Shown here one piece after another: positions 33,275 to 42,886 of a DNA stretch of 64,000 bases (positions within the stretch are counted from its first letter, which is position 1; each line of letters begins with the position of its first letter). Position numbers and translations under genes: made by a program. The notes below the pieces were generated by a model, which had not been told where the DNA came from, searched no databases, and saw only the letters and a list, made by a program, of their open reading frames with translations. The stretch comes from Paenibacillus dauci (lineage in GTDB: Bacteria; Bacillota; Bacilli; Paenibacillales; Paenibacillaceae): assembly GCF_000971985.1 (NCBI RefSeq), contig NZ_KQ040798.1:310001-374000 (forward strand). Direction: 5' to 3'.

Positions 33275-35716
33275 TTATTTACGAAGTTCTGCTCCGAATT
33301 GCTCCGACAGCAGGGCAATAACCTGCTGATGAACACCAGTCACCTCTTCATCGGTCAGAGTATGCTCCTGATGACGATATACAAGTGCAATCGCTACGCT
33401 CTTCTTGCCTTCGCCCAGACGCTCACCTTTGAAAATATCAAATACCTGTACCGATTCCAGCAATTCTCCTGCCGTCTCGCGAATCACTTTCAGCAGATCC
33501 CCTGCCGGAATTTCATCATTGACAACAACAGCAATATCACGCTGTACCGAAGGATAACGCGGTAGTTCATGATACGTGATCTGCTCGCTCACATGTTCAT
33601 ATAGCGGAGTCAGCTCGATTTCGGCGACATAGGTATCTTCCAGATCGGATTCACGCTGGATATCCGGATGAATCTGACCGATGGTTCCGATACGTACTTC
33701 CTGAGTACCGGATTGCAGATATACCGATGCAGAACGTCCCGGATGATAGCCTTCCGGCTGATCGGCGCGATAAGATACGAATTGCTGCAGTCCTAGATAG
33801 TCGAATAATCCATCCAGTGCTCCCTTGATATCAAAGAAATCCACGCGATCGTTAGCTGTATTCCACTGTGCCTGCTGACGACGTCCAGTGAGCAGAAGTC
33901 CAAGCAGAGGCACTTCCTGCGGCTGGCGAGTCAGCTTCTCTTCTTCGGTGAAGAAAGCCATGCCCACTTCGAACAATGCCAGATTCTCCTGCTTACGGTT
34001 GCGATTGTAGGAAGCAATCTCCAGCATATTGGAGACCAGTCCGGTACGCAGTACACTGCGCTCTTCACTCATCGGCATAGCCAGCGCTACATTATGGTTG
34101 CTGCCGCGCAGCTGCGGGAACAGCTTGTTTTTGTCCGGATGGGTAAAGGAATAACTCACTACTTCGTTATATCCACCATGTACCAGCAGACGGCGAATCG
34201 TACGGCGCAGACGCTGCGGACGAGTCAGTGCCCCCGGTGTAGTAGCCCCTTCAATCGCTGTGGTCGGGATATTATCATAACCGTACAGACGGGCTACTTC
34301 TTCAATCAGATCCACATCGCGTTCGATATCACCACGGCGGGTTGGAATGCGAATCTCCAGCTGATCCTGGGCATAATCGCCACAAGCGAAATGCAGACGA
34401 CCAAAGATCGTTTTGACTTCCAGCATGGACAATTCAGTACCAAGATAACGATTCACCTTGCTCAGGGACAGAATCAGCACTTTTTCCTCCGGCTGCTGTA
34501 CAACCTGCTCGACAACACCTTCATGAATCATGCCTTGTGCATAACGAGCGATCAGTTCAGCCGCACGATTCAGTGCAGGCACGACTGCAGCAGGATCGAC
34601 TTCTTTTTCAAAACGCAAGCTTGCTTCGGAACGCAGTCCCAGACGACGGGACGTTTTGCGTACGGTTCCGCCATCAAAGCGTGCAGATTCCAGTAGAATA
34701 TTTACGGTACCCGGTGTTACTTCGGTATCGGCTCCACCCATTACGCCAGCCAGGCCTACAGCCTTGCCACCACTTGCGATAACCAGCATACGCTCATCCA
34801 GCTTGCGCTCCTGATCATCCAGCGTCTTGAGCACTTCGCCTTCGCGGCCCATACGTACTTCAATCGCGCCACCGTTCAGCGTATCCGCATCATAAGCATG
34901 CAGCGGCTGTCCATATTCCAACATCACAAAGTTGGTAATATCAACCACGTTATTGATCGGACGAACACCGGCAGCGATCAGACGGTTCTGCATCCACAGT
35001 GGTGAAGGTGCTACCTGAATGCCGCTGATATAACGTGCAGAGAAATGACTGCACTCCTGCTGGGCTTCGATACTTACGGAGATATGGCTGTTAGCCGCGT
35101 CGCCGCCTTCAACCAGATTCACTTCCGGCAGTTTCACTTCACGTCCGAGGATCGCTGCCACTTCATAACCAGCACCGATCATACTCAGACAATCGGAGCG
35201 GTTCGGTGTCAGATCAAAGTCCAGTACTTCATCATTCAGTCCGAGCAGTTCAACGACTGGTGTACCGACCTCGGTTTGTTCCGGCAGGACAAGGATACCT
35301 TCCTGCTGTTCCTTGGCAAGCAGCTTGTCATTGATACCCAGCTCTTTGGCAGAACAAATCATACCCTGAGAGAGTACACCGCGCAGCTTGGCTTTTTTGA
35401 TATGAAAATCGCCCGGCAATTTTGCGCCGATTAGCGCTACAGGTACTTTTTGTCCGGCATCGACGTTTTTGGCGCCACAAACGATCTGCAGATCTTCACC
35501 CTGTCCGGCATCGACGATACATACATTCAGTTTATCCGCATCCGGATGCTTTTCTTTGCTTTTCACATAACCGACGACAACGCCGGTAATCCCCTGATTA
35601 CGCTGTTCCACACTGTCAATCTCGATCCCGGCACGGGTAATTTGCTCAGCGAGGTCCTCTGCGTGTACTCCTTCCAGAGACACATACTGAGACAGCCATT
35701 GTGTTGATACTTTCAC
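33275..35716 (-). CDS. pheT: Phenylalanyl-tRNA synthetase beta subunit
   Basis: The large subunit of the (alpha-beta)2 enzyme that charges tRNA-Phe. At 813 residues it is the normal bacterial length. The N-terminal EMAP/OB-like tRNA-binding domain (about 40-155), the B3/B4 editing domain (about 210-395, with FDLTPNRSDCLS before it), the B5 domain (about 405-480) and the C-terminal anticodon-binding ferredoxin-fold (about 718-811: YPSVQRDIAVVV, SVQVFDIFKGE) are all present. It starts 101 bases after pheS and is followed by a terminator. Expression is expected to follow the T-box leader upstream of pheS. Confidence 0.97.
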   Translation of the reverse strand: MKVSTQWLSQYVSLEGVHAEDLAEQITRAGIEIDSVEQRNQGITGVVVGYVKSKEKHPDADKLNVCIVDAGQGEDLQIVCGAKNVDAGQKVPVALIGAKLPGDFHIKKAKLRGVLSQGMICSAKELGINDKLLAKEQQEGILVLPEQTEVGTPVVELLGLNDEVLDFDLTPNRSDCLSMIGAGYEVAAILGREVKLPEVNLVEGGDAANSHISVSIEAQQECSHFSARYISGIQVAPSPLWMQNRLIAAGVRPINNVVDITNFVMLEYGQPLHAYDADTLNGGAIEVRMGREGEVLKTLDDQERKLDERMLVIASGGKAVGLAGVMGGADTEVTPGTVNILLESARFDGGTVRKTSRRLGLRSEASLRFEKEVDPAAVVPALNRAAELIARYAQGMIHEGVVEQVVQQPEEKVLILSLSKVNRYLGTELSMLEVKTIFGRLHFACGDYAQDQLEIRIPTRRGDIERDVDLIEEVARLYGYDNIPTTAIEGATTPGALTRPQRLRRTIRRLLVHGGYNEVVSYSFTHPDKNKLFPQLRGSNHNVALAMPMSEERSVLRTGLVSNMLEIASYNRNRKQENLALFEVGMAFFTEEEKLTRQPQEVPLLGLLLTGRRQQAQWNTANDRVDFFDIKGALDGLFDYLGLQQFVSYRADQPEGYHPGRSASVYLQSGTQEVRIGTIGQIHPDIQRESDLEDTYVAEIELTPLYEHVSEQITYHELPRYPSVQRDIAVVVNDEIPAGDLLKVIRETAGELLESVQVFDIFKGERLGEGKKSVAIALVYRHQEHTLTDEEVTGVHQQVIALLSEQFGAELRK

Positions 35717-35817
35717 AGTCCGTCCACTCCTTTAACGTTTATATGCTTCATTTCATTTGTATTGGTTTGTTGCAGACAGTCTTGTTCGGCTGTCCTTTTA
35801 TTCTGGCAGCATCCAGA

Positions 35818-36855
35818 TTACAGATGGGAGAACTGGCTCAGGAAACGCATATCATTGCTGTAGAAATGACGGATATCATCGATACCGTATTTCAGAATAG
35901 CGATACGTTCTACGCCCATACCGAATGCAAATCCACTGTATACTTCCGGATCAAATCCGCCCATTTCCAGTACTTTCGGGTGCACCATACCGCAGCCAAG
36001 AATCTCGATCCAGATGCGCTCGCCGTTTTTCTTGGTAAAGGTTACATCTACCTCGACGCTTGGCTCTGTGAACGGGAAAAAGCTTGGACGCAGACGAATC
36101 TCGGTCTGTTCACCGAACATTTCGCGGGCAAACTGCAGCAGGGTTCCTTTCAGATCACTCATGCGGATGCCTTTATCGATGACCAGTCCTTCAATCTGAT
36201 GGAACTGGAAAGAGTGGGTAGCATCATCATCATCGCGGCGGTAGACCGTACCCGGGCAGATGACCTTCAATGGTGCCTGTCCTTTGGCCGCTTCCATAGC
36301 GCGAATCTGAATCGGCGAAGTCTGCGTACGCATGAGCAGATCTTCCGTCAGGTAAAAGGAATCCTGCATATCGCGTGCCGGATGATTCTGCGGCAGATTC
36401 AATGCTTCAAAGTTATAGTAATCCGTCTCAACCTGAGGACCTTCGGCTACACGATAACCCATTCCGATAAAGATATCTTCCAGCTCTTCAATCACTTTGT
36501 TGAGCGGGTGAATACTTCCCTGTGTCATCGGACGACCAGGCAGGGTAACATCGACTTTCTCCGCCTGCAGACGCTGATTGGTCTCTGCTCTGACGAATTC
36601 TGTTTGTTTGCGGTTGATTACTTCTTCAATCGACTCACGAACTTCGTTGGCAATCTGACCAACGACCGGACGCTCTTCCGCACTCAGTTTACCCATACCG
36701 CGCAGAACCTCGGTCAGTGCTCCTTTTTTACCGGAATATTTAACGCGCAGCTCGTCCAGCTCTTTGGGTGTAGATACCTGCTCCAGCACCTCCAGCGCTT
36801 CCTTTTGCAAAGCCAGCAAATGCTCTTTCATTTGAACCGTTTCGCTCATTGCCAT
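35818..36855 (-). CDS. pheS: Phenylalanyl-tRNA synthetase alpha subunit
   Basis: The catalytic subunit, 345 residues. An N-terminal coiled coil (about 1-85) is followed by the class II core. Motifs visible are [45 protein letters not shown] (motif 2 region, split here by many acidic residues), [11 protein letters not shown] and [14 protein letters not shown] (motif 3). The GFAFG phenylalanine-pocket Ala is the wild-type residue. It is first in the pheS-pheT operon, with a T-box leader. Confidence 0.97.
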   Translation of the reverse strand: MAMSETVQMKEHLLALQKEALEVLEQVSTPKELDELRVKYSGKKGALTEVLRGMGKLSAEERPVVGQIANEVRESIEEVINRKQTEFVRAETNQRLQAEKVDVTLPGRPMTQGSIHPLNKVIEELEDIFIGMGYRVAEGPQVETDYYNFEALNLPQNHPARDMQDSFYLTEDLLMRTQTSPIQIRAMEAAKGQAPLKVICPGTVYRRDDDDATHSFQFHQIEGLVIDKGIRMSDLKGTLLQFAREMFGEQTEIRLRPSFFPFTEPSVEVDVTFTKKNGERIWIEILGCGMVHPKVLEMGGFDPEVYSGFAFGMGVERIAILKYGIDDIRHFYSNDMRFLSQFSHL

Positions 36856-36896
36856 TTTCCCCTTTCGTTATATCCATCCTATGCTCTGTAACCAAC

Positions 36897-37262
36897 AAAA
36901 AAAGGCCTTCTCTCCCGTAAGGGACGAAAAGACCGTGGTACCACCCTTGTTAGAAATATAATACAGCCGGCAAATCGGAATACAGCCAAAATCAATAGCG
37001 TTCAGCTGAATCTGTGCCTCTCTGGCATAATTATAATTTCTCGCTCAAAACGATAATAACGGATCGTTAGACCGGCTATCCCTACTGTATCCTGCATGTA
37101 GATTCAACCTTGCTCTGTCATGGACAAAGGAAATTAGTTTCTACACCAGTTGTTCAGGAAGCTGCTCCGGAGTGAATTTCAACAGCCTTGTTCCCGGAAA
37201 ATGCTCTCAATCCATGACATTTTCTCCCTGTAGGGAAGTACGGTCTACTTGTCTCCATCGTT
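36897..37262 (-). promoter_or_regulatory. T-box riboswitch leader of pheST
   Basis: The T-box core AAGGGTGGTACCACGG lies at 36933-36948 on the minus strand, followed by a terminator (GTCTTTTCGTCCC paired with GGGAGAGAAGGC and a T-run, 36897-36934). A GAAAATG/CATTTTC stem upstream fits the distal part of stem I. I could not place the UUC specifier with confidence; the downstream genes imply tRNA-Phe. Confidence 0.92.
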
Positions 37263-37316
37263 GCAGTTGTTATGGTTGCATGCATGTACATGTACAGATG
37301 CTAATAGATACTCATT

Positions 37317-37345
37317 ATTGTACAAACTTCACTCTCTCCCGTCAA
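37317..37345 (-). promoter_or_regulatory. Promoter of the pheST leader
   Basis: Minus-strand TTGACG (37340-37345) and TACAAT (37317-37322) are spaced by 17 bases. The -35 overlaps the last codons of the ABC-F gene. Confidence 0.75.
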
Positions 37346-39432
37346 CGGTTAAAGCGTTCCAATTCACGGCGCAGCTGCCTGATTTCCTGCACCAGCGACA
37401 GGGAGGGATCTATTGCAGACCAATATTCAGCTTGTCCGGGCGATTGATTTGAAGTATTCGCACCCCTTTGAGAATCCGAATGTTCAGCAGTAAGTCTACC
37501 GGCAGCAGATCCGGTTAATGATGGGTCCTTTTCTGCCGAAGCCATTAATTGTGCCAGTCGAAGCTCCAGCAGCAGACGTTCATCATCAGCCTGCTTGCCA
37601 CCAGAGCGTTCCTCCTGCTGTTTGCGCTGAACAGACTGCTCATATTCATCCATATTTCCATGGAAAAGAGTACCTTGTCCTTTGCCATCCAGCATGAGCA
37701 GACGAGTAGCCAGCCTGCGTACGAGCATGCGGTCATGGGAGACCAGCACGATCGTCCCGCTATAACTCTGCAGTACCGATTCAATCACTTCCTGAGCAGC
37801 AATATCCAGATAATTGGTCGGCTCATCCAATACCAGCAGATTCGCTCCGCCAAAATACAGACGAATCAAAGCGGCGCGACACTTTTCACCCATACTGAGT
37901 GTACCAATAACCTTGTGCACATCTTCCCGCCGGAACAGAAAACAGCCTAGAATGGTCTGTGCTTCTGTACGTGTCATACCGGGCAGGAGCAGCAGGCTAT
38001 CCAGCAAGGTAAGCTCTGTCGGCAAGCTTTCCAGCTCCTGTGAAAAATAACCGATCTGCAGTGCAGGATGGCGATGGATCTCTCCTTGCCGCGTTTCCAA
38101 TTGGCCGAGCATCAGACGCAGCAGCGTTGTTTTACCCGTACCATTGGCTCCTGTAACCGCTAGCCGGTCTCCCCTTTCCAGATGGAAGCTGATACCTGCG
38201 AATAATTCGGCTCCAGCAGAACTATGCGGCGAACGGCTATGCTGACTGTTATTTGGTAGCATCATCTGTTCGATAGGCTTGGAAGGAATTTCGCAGTCAG
38301 CCGCATTCCTATTTAAATCATAATCAAAATGAACGCCTTTGAACTCCAGCAGCGTACGACCTTTGAATTCACCCGCTTCCAGTTCGAAGTGCAGCTGGTC
38401 GCCTGCACGCGGTTTGTCTACCCGCTCTGCTTCCAGCCTTTCCAGCGCTTTTTCCTTGGCATGGTAACGAGATATATTTTTCTTGGCTTTGGCTTTGTAA
38501 TAACTGGCTGTTATTTTGACTTCATTCTGTTCACCGGCAGCATCATGAGCTTTGTTGAACCAGTCACGATAACGCCGGATCGATTCCTCCAGTGCTTTGC
38601 GCTGCTGCTCCTGCTTTTTGTACATGGCTTCCTGGGTGCGCAGCTCCTGCTCTTTGTGCTGCCGATATTCACGGTAGCCTCCCTTATAGGTAGTCATACC
38701 GGAAGACGTCAACTCGCACACCGAAGTAGCCATACGATCAACAAACTCCCTGTCATGGGAAACGAACAGCAGGGCACCGGTATATTCCCGCAGACGCTGC
38801 TCCAGCCATTCCATTGTCTCGATATCCAGATGGTTGGTCGGCTCATCCAGAATCAGCAGCCGGGTATCCCGGGTAAGAACTGCTGCCAGACGTACCCTGG
38901 TTTTCTGACCACCACTCAGACTGCTGTATGGCATAGCCCATAATTCTTCGCCAATACCGATCTGGGTCAGCTGTTTTTCTACGTCCACTTCCCACTGGAA
39001 TCCATCCAGCTGTTCATACTGCTCCATTCGTGTCCCATACTGCTGCAGCATCTCGTTATACCGATCCGGCGATTGCAGAATATCGGGATCATTCAACTGC
39101 TGCTCATAATGATCCAGCACAGCACGCAGTGACCACAGTTCACGCTTGCCCTGTCGAGCCACCTCCAGCACGGTTCGTTCCTGCTGCAGATCTTCTTCAT
39201 CCTCCTGCTGACGCATCCAGTCCCAGTGTTCCAGCGGCAGCATCCGCTCTACCGTTCCCTCCGTCGGATACTCCTCTCCCATCAGAATACGGATCAGCGT
39301 CGTCTTGCCACTCCCATTAAGTCCGATCAGAGCCAGTCTCTCTCCGCTCTCTATTTGCAGATTCACCTGTTCAAAAATCATATGGCCTTTCCAATCCTTG
39401 GCCAGATTGCGTATACGTGCTATTGTCGTCAT
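37342..39432 (-). CDS. ABC-F family ATPase (ribosomal protection type)
   Basis: A soluble protein with two ABC ATPase domains and no membrane part; ABC-F proteins act on the ribosome, and several confer resistance to lincosamides, pleuromutilins or macrolides. Domain 1 has Walker A GLNGSGKTT, signature LSGGQKTR and LLILDEPTNHLD. A linker of basic helices follows (about 240-345, the P-site tRNA interaction motif region). Domain 2 has GANGTGKTT, LSMGEKCR (variant signature) and LLVLDEPTNYLD. The C-terminal tail is an extended charged helix. At 696 residues it is long for the family, with a polar insert near 385-420. The leader ends in a terminator 50 bases before the start, so induction by ribosome-targeting drugs is plausible, not shown. 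Confidence 0.9.
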   Translation of the reverse strand: MTTIARIRNLAKDWKGHMIFEQVNLQIESGERLALIGLNGSGKTTLIRILMGEEYPTEGTVERMLPLEHWDWMRQQEDEEDLQQERTVLEVARQGKRELWSLRAVLDHYEQQLNDPDILQSPDRYNEMLQQYGTRMEQYEQLDGFQWEVDVEKQLTQIGIGEELWAMPYSSLSGGQKTRVRLAAVLTRDTRLLILDEPTNHLDIETMEWLEQRLREYTGALLFVSHDREFVDRMATSVCELTSSGMTTYKGGYREYRQHKEQELRTQEAMYKKQEQQRKALEESIRRYRDWFNKAHDAAGEQNEVKITASYYKAKAKKNISRYHAKEKALERLEAERVDKPRAGDQLHFELEAGEFKGRTLLEFKGVHFDYDLNRNAADCEIPSKPIEQMMLPNNSQHSRSPHSSAGAELFAGISFHLERGDRLAVTGANGTGKTTLLRLMLGQLETRQGEIHRHPALQIGYFSQELESLPTELTLLDSLLLLPGMTRTEAQTILGCFLFRREDVHKVIGTLSMGEKCRAALIRLYFGGANLLVLDEPTNYLDIAAQEVIESVLQSYSGTIVLVSHDRMLVRRLATRLLMLDGKGQGTLFHGNMDEYEQSVQRKQQEERSGGKQADDERLLLELRLAQLMASAEKDPSLTGSAAGRLTAEHSDSQRGANTSNQSPGQAEYWSAIDPSLSLVQEIRQLRRELERFNR

Positions 39433-39478
39433 TTGTCATCATCCTCTCCATATGCCGAATATTCATTCGGAACCAAAT

Positions 39479-39510
39479 AAAAAAACCGCGATGGCAAAAG
39501 CCTCGCGGTT
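39479..39510 (-). terminator. Attenuator-like terminator in the ABC-F leader
   Basis: AACCGCGAGGC pairs with GCCATCGCGGTT on the minus strand, followed by TTTTTTT. It lies between the promoter and the ABC-F start, so read-through is needed for expression. Confidence 0.85.
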
Positions 39511-39566
39511 GATATACAGGAGAAGATGTACTTTGAATTCATATCGGATAATAACAATAATCCAGC

Positions 39567-39686
39567 TTATACTCTGGTATCCATCTGTTTCCGGAAAGGG
39601 TAAACAGGATGCAGCAAACGGATAAAACTGCCGAATTGATTAAATATCTGGCTGTCCGCTACAAAATATGGATAGGAGTAGTACAT
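39567..39686 (-). CDS. Predicted 39-residue leader peptide (uORF2) of the ABC-F gene
   Basis: The ORF starts MYYSYPYFVADSQIF and ends KQMDTRV; it is rich in aromatic residues (five Tyr, six Phe). Its ATG directly follows the TAA of uORF1 (TAA-ATG), so translation would be coupled, and it has no strong RBS of its own. Its 3' part overlaps a CTGTTT/AAACAG hairpin and it ends about 57 bases before the leader terminator. Such uORFs in other ABC-F and erm leaders stall drug-bound ribosomes and allow read-through. The function here is inferred. Confidence 0.45.
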   Translation of the reverse strand: MYYSYPYFVADSQIFNQFGSFIRLLHPVYPFRKQMDTRV

Positions 39687-39908
39687 TTATATGAATGGGT
39701 GGCTTATAGATACAACAGCTTCCCACCGATCCCTCACAGGATCATAAATACCGGATATAGGATTCCTCCATGCAGAGACTTCCCAATTGTCGTTACAGTG
39801 ATATGAAGAAAGACATACGAATCCCGTTGCATCAGCCGCAATAGCTGTCTGCCTGCACTTGTCGTCTGCAGTTAATAGGGACATTCGTATTGTTACTTCA
39901 TTAGACAA
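39687..39908 (-). CDS. Predicted 73-residue upstream ORF (uORF1) of the ABC-F gene
   Basis: A TTG start (39906-39908) has AGAGAGGTAA upstream. The ORF contains an in-frame ATG at codon 9 (MSLLTADDKC), which could be a shorter start. It shows no recognised domain. The first 100 bases of the message can fold: ACGAAT...ATTCGT with CCC/GGG, enclosing CTGCA/TGCAG. It abuts the second uORF. It may be a leader peptide or simply the sequence of a structured leader; the coding call is tentative. Confidence 0.4.
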   Translation of the reverse strand: MSNEVTIRMSLLTADDKCRQTAIAADATGFVCLSSYHCNDNWEVSAWRNPISGIYDPVRDRWEAVVSISHPFI

Positions 39909-39968
39909 TTGGTTACCTCTCTTTTCTGCGGAGTTGTTCAGCTCATAAGGGTTGCAGCTGACAAAGTC

Positions 39969-39997
39969 ATTTTACCAAATTCAGGTACATCTGCCAA
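39969..39997 (-). promoter_or_regulatory. Promoter of the ABC-F leader
   Basis: Minus-strand TTGGCA (39992-39997) and TAAAAT (39969-39974) are spaced by 17 bases. The transcript would have a leader of about 530 bases before the ABC-F start. Confidence 0.65.
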
Positions 39998-40103
39998 CCT
40001 TAAATGTTTAAATTAGACGTGACACCCTCTAATTTATTATAATGAGCCATATTGTTAACAGGGTTATTTCCATAACAGAGTACATATAGAGGAGTGGAAT
40101 CAT

Positions 40104-40697
40104 TTGAGTACAAGCTATCTTTTATTGCATGGTCTGGGTGGCAGTGGTCCGGAGCACTGGCAGACCTGGCTGTGCCAGCAACTGATTGAACGCGGACACC
40201 GCGTATATTATCCACGCTTTTCCGATCAGGATGCACCTTCCCGGGAGATATGGCTGCGTGAACTGGATGAACTAATGAGCAGTATTCCACAGGATGAAGA
40301 ATTGATCGTACTAACGCATAGCCTTGGTTGTATCCTGTGGCTTCATTACGCAGCCGATCATCCGGTCCGGCATGTTCGCCAGGCTGTAATGGTCTGTCCC
40401 CCGTCTGCCGATACCGGACTGGAAGAAATCAGCAATTTTTTCCCATTGGCACAAAGTATACAGCTCTCGGCTGCTGCCAAGGACACCCTGATTATTATGT
40501 CTTCCAGCGATGAGTTCTGCTCGCCGGAACAAGCCCTGGTATATCAGCAGCTGGAAGTTCCTGTACTGCTGCTTCCAAATATGGGTCATATCAATACAGC
40601 ATCAGGTCACGGGCCGTGGCCACTCATTCTGGATATTGCTTTGACAGGAACGATCCCTCTCCAGCAACTTATGACATCACCTGCTCGTCAGCACTAA
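40104..40697 (+). CDS. RBBP9/YdeN family alpha/beta hydrolase
   Basis: A small serine hydrolase of 197 residues. LLLHGLGGSGPEHWQTWL at the N-terminus is the oxyanion-loop region; the nucleophile is the Ser of THSLGC near residue 73; the Asp lies in SSSDEFCS and the His in NMGHINTASGHGPWP. This set fits the RBBP9/YdeN family. The natural substrate is unknown. The predicted start is TTG with GAGGAG upstream. It is divergent from the ABC-F leader and ends at a strong bidirectional terminator. Confidence 0.88.
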   Translation: MSTSYLLLHGLGGSGPEHWQTWLCQQLIERGHRVYYPRFSDQDAPSREIWLRELDELMSSIPQDEELIVLTHSLGCILWLHYAADHPVRHVRQAVMVCPPSADTGLEEISNFFPLAQSIQLSAAAKDTLIIMSSSDEFCSPEQALVYQQLEVPVLLLPNMGHINTASGHGPWPLILDIALTGTIPLQQLMTSPARQH

Positions 40698-40706
40698 TTT
40701 CTACAA

Positions 40707-40758
40707 CCCATATAAAAAAGCCAGTCTATGCTGCATAGACTGGCTTTTTTTATATGGG
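40707..40758. terminator. Bidirectional terminator between hydrolase and histidine kinase genes
   Basis: A near-perfect stem centred on CTATGC/GCATAG extends through AGCCAGT/ACTGGCT to T- and A-runs and an outer CCCATATA/TATATGGG. It serves the two convergent genes. Confidence 0.92.
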
Positions 40759-40820
40759 TTGAATCGTCGACGAATTATCGCCGCCTCTCTCAATATCCTG
40801 TTAAATAACGTCTAGCTTCA

Positions 40821-42497
40821 TCAAGATGAGAAGGCCGTGCTGCTCTTGGTATCGGTTAATGCAAAAATCAAGGCATTCATCAGATACGATCGGCGTACAG
40901 GCTTTGAGACTACACTCTTGGACCATGCACGAAGGGAAGTATTCATAGTCATCCCAATAGACGTGAGCAAAATGACCGGAATGCCGTATGCTTGCTGAAG
41001 CTGCTCCAGCTGCTGACGTATTGCCGCTGATTTCTCTGTAATGATTAACTCGTGATCCAGCACAATCATATCAAATCTCTGACCTTCATCCAGCCACTGC
41101 AGCATATCTTCCAGACTATCTGTTGGTGTAAGCTGTATATCCCAATCTCCTGCGAGACGACCAATCCACTGCAGAGACTTGATGTTATCATCTACCACAA
41201 GCATACGTCTGCCCTGCAGAATCGGCTGGCGAAAAGTAGGAACAGAGAATTCATGACGAGGCAGTGTCAAAATAAACGCAAATGTGGACCCCTGGCCTTT
41301 AATACTGGAGACAACAATCTGACCGTCCATTAATTCTACGAGCTGTCTGCAAATTAGAAGACCCAGTCCGGTACCTTGATACTGTCCCTCATTCTTATGC
41401 ACCCGCGTATATCGTTCAAATAGTTGATCGAGCTGCTGATCATCGATACCAATCCCTGTATCTGTAACCGAGAACTTCACGGATACTTTATCCGGGCTTT
41501 CTTCCGGCAGCAACTGTGCCTGAACATGTACATCGCCTTCATGAGTAAATTTGATTGCATTACTGATCAGGTTAATCAAAATCTGACGGATCTTGCTGGT
41601 ATCTCCATACAGAATCGGGATATTTTCCTCAATCTCCATAACAATCTCGATATTGCGTTCCATAGCTTTGGCTGCAAACAGGTAAGTTGATTCCTCTACC
41701 AGCGCAGGCAAATCAAACAGCTCCATATCCACCTGCATTTTCCCTGCTTCCATTTTGCTGAAATCCAGTACATTATCGAGCAGTTCCATCAAGGTATGAC
41801 TGCTTTTACTGATAATATCCAGATGAGAACGCTGCTCGGGGTTCAGTGAAGTCGGTTCCAGCATATCCACCATACTCATGATACCATTGAGCGGATTACG
41901 GATCTCATGGCTCAGAATCGCCATCGTATCCGATTTGTACTGCAGCTGCAGATCGACTTCTTCCTTTTGCTGCTGGAGATCATCCAGCTGCACGGTAACC
42001 TGCTGATGATCCTGAAGCAGATCGTCATGGATCTCTATCTGCTGCTCCAACCGGCTCTCCAGCTCTACAACATAGGACAGAAATATCGCCATCGAGTGCA
42101 TCGTTTTGACTTCGGATTTGGAAAATATATATCCTGGCGTATGCAGTGCACATACTGTACCGAATGATTCTCCACTCTGCAGCAGCACCGGAAATCCAAT
42201 AAATGAATGGTCTCCTGTACTTGCTGTTACCGGCATCTCGCAAGTATACGGATGAGTCAATGTATGGGGGATATAAACGACTTTACGGGATACAATACTG
42301 CAGTAGGTATCCTTCAGTGGAAGCTGAAGTCCCTCCTCAACCAGAATCTCGTCCCGGTTAAATGCTTTTAATATATGATTAGTTGTACCGTCATTACTGG
42401 CTACAAATATCGTGCTTACATTCAACATGCTGCTAAGCATATCTGTGATATGTCTTGCCGCATCCACAACATTATCAAAAAACAGCTTCTGGATCAT
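40821..42497 (-). CDS. GAF-domain hybrid histidine kinase with C-terminal receiver
   Basis: A soluble sensor kinase of 558 residues. An N-terminal GAF-type sensor spans about 1-150. A coiled coil (about 150-185) leads to the dimerisation helix with His197 in LSHEIRNPLNG. The ATPase domain has NLISNAIKFTHEG (N box), DTGIGI (G1) and GTGLGL (G2). A receiver domain follows from about 430: LVVDDN acid pair, likely phospho-acceptor Asp in MIVLDHE, and Lys in VSKPVRR. There is no membrane span. The ATG at 42495-42497 with AAGGTGG is preferred over an in-frame start 108 bases upstream. No partner regulator is adjacent, so its output is unknown. Confidence 0.9.
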   Translation of the reverse strand: MIQKLFFDNVVDAARHITDMLSSMLNVSTIFVASNDGTTNHILKAFNRDEILVEEGLQLPLKDTYCSIVSRKVVYIPHTLTHPYTCEMPVTASTGDHSFIGFPVLLQSGESFGTVCALHTPGYIFSKSEVKTMHSMAIFLSYVVELESRLEQQIEIHDDLLQDHQQVTVQLDDLQQQKEEVDLQLQYKSDTMAILSHEIRNPLNGIMSMVDMLEPTSLNPEQRSHLDIISKSSHTLMELLDNVLDFSKMEAGKMQVDMELFDLPALVEESTYLFAAKAMERNIEIVMEIEENIPILYGDTSKIRQILINLISNAIKFTHEGDVHVQAQLLPEESPDKVSVKFSVTDTGIGIDDQQLDQLFERYTRVHKNEGQYQGTGLGLLICRQLVELMDGQIVVSSIKGQGSTFAFILTLPRHEFSVPTFRQPILQGRRMLVVDDNIKSLQWIGRLAGDWDIQLTPTDSLEDMLQWLDEGQRFDMIVLDHELIITEKSAAIRQQLEQLQQAYGIPVILLTSIGMTMNTSLRAWSKSVVSKPVRRSYLMNALIFALTDTKSSTAFSS

Positions 42498-42650
42498 GGT
42501 CCACCTTTTTTTCTTTGAATTTCTAAAAAGATTACATTCTGGAGATATACAATCAGTATACGGGACGGGTGTTGGCATAGGTATGCTAAATAATGCCATT
42601 CTCAAAATTATTTAGTCAGTGAGGAGTAATGAATCAGGAGGGATAATATA

Positions 42651-42678
42651 AAAAAAAGCCCCTGCAGAGCAAGGGCCT
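42651..42678 (-). terminator. Intrinsic terminator after the tRNA pair
   Basis: GCCCTTGC pairs with GCAGGGGC on the minus strand and is followed by a run of eight T, 10 bases after tRNA-Gly. Confidence 0.85.
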
Positions 42679-42687
42679 TTGCATTAA

Positions 42688-42758
42688 AGCGGGTGATGGG
42701 AATCGAACCCACGCTATCAGCTTGGAAGGCTGAAGTTCTACCATTGAACTACACCCGC
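42688..42758 (-). tRNA. tRNA-Gly (TCC)
   Basis: The 71-base minus-strand sequence folds as a cloverleaf: acceptor GCGGGTG/CACCCGC, D arm with GTTC...GAAC, anticodon loop CTTCCAA with TCC, and a T arm GTGGG-TTCGATT-CCCAT. No CCA is encoded. Confidence 0.96.
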
Positions 42759-42770
42759 ATAATATCAGTA

Positions 42771-42844
42771 TCGGGATGACACGATTTGAACATGCGACCC
42801 CCTGGTCCCAAACCAGGTGCTCTACCAAGCTGAGCTACATCCCG
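42771..42844 (-). tRNA. tRNA-Pro (TGG)
   Basis: The cloverleaf has acceptor CGGGATG/CATCCCG, D arm GCTC...GAGC, anticodon stem CTGGT/ACCAG with loop TTTGGGA (TGG), and a T arm with TTCAAAT. It lies 12 bases upstream of tRNA-Gly on the same transcript. Confidence 0.96.
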
Positions 42845-42886
42845 AAGTCAGTCATCAAGAAAAGTGTTTTCTTAACGACAGGATCT

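Noticed and set aside
32902-33336. 144-codon minus-strand ORF spanning the pheT-zapA gap
   Set aside because: It overlaps the pheT 3' end and two terminators. The 40-codon ORF in another frame has the better RBS and end.
40000-40290. Minus-strand ORF over the hydrolase start
   Set aside because: Shadow of the hydrolase gene and promoter region; composition not protein-like.
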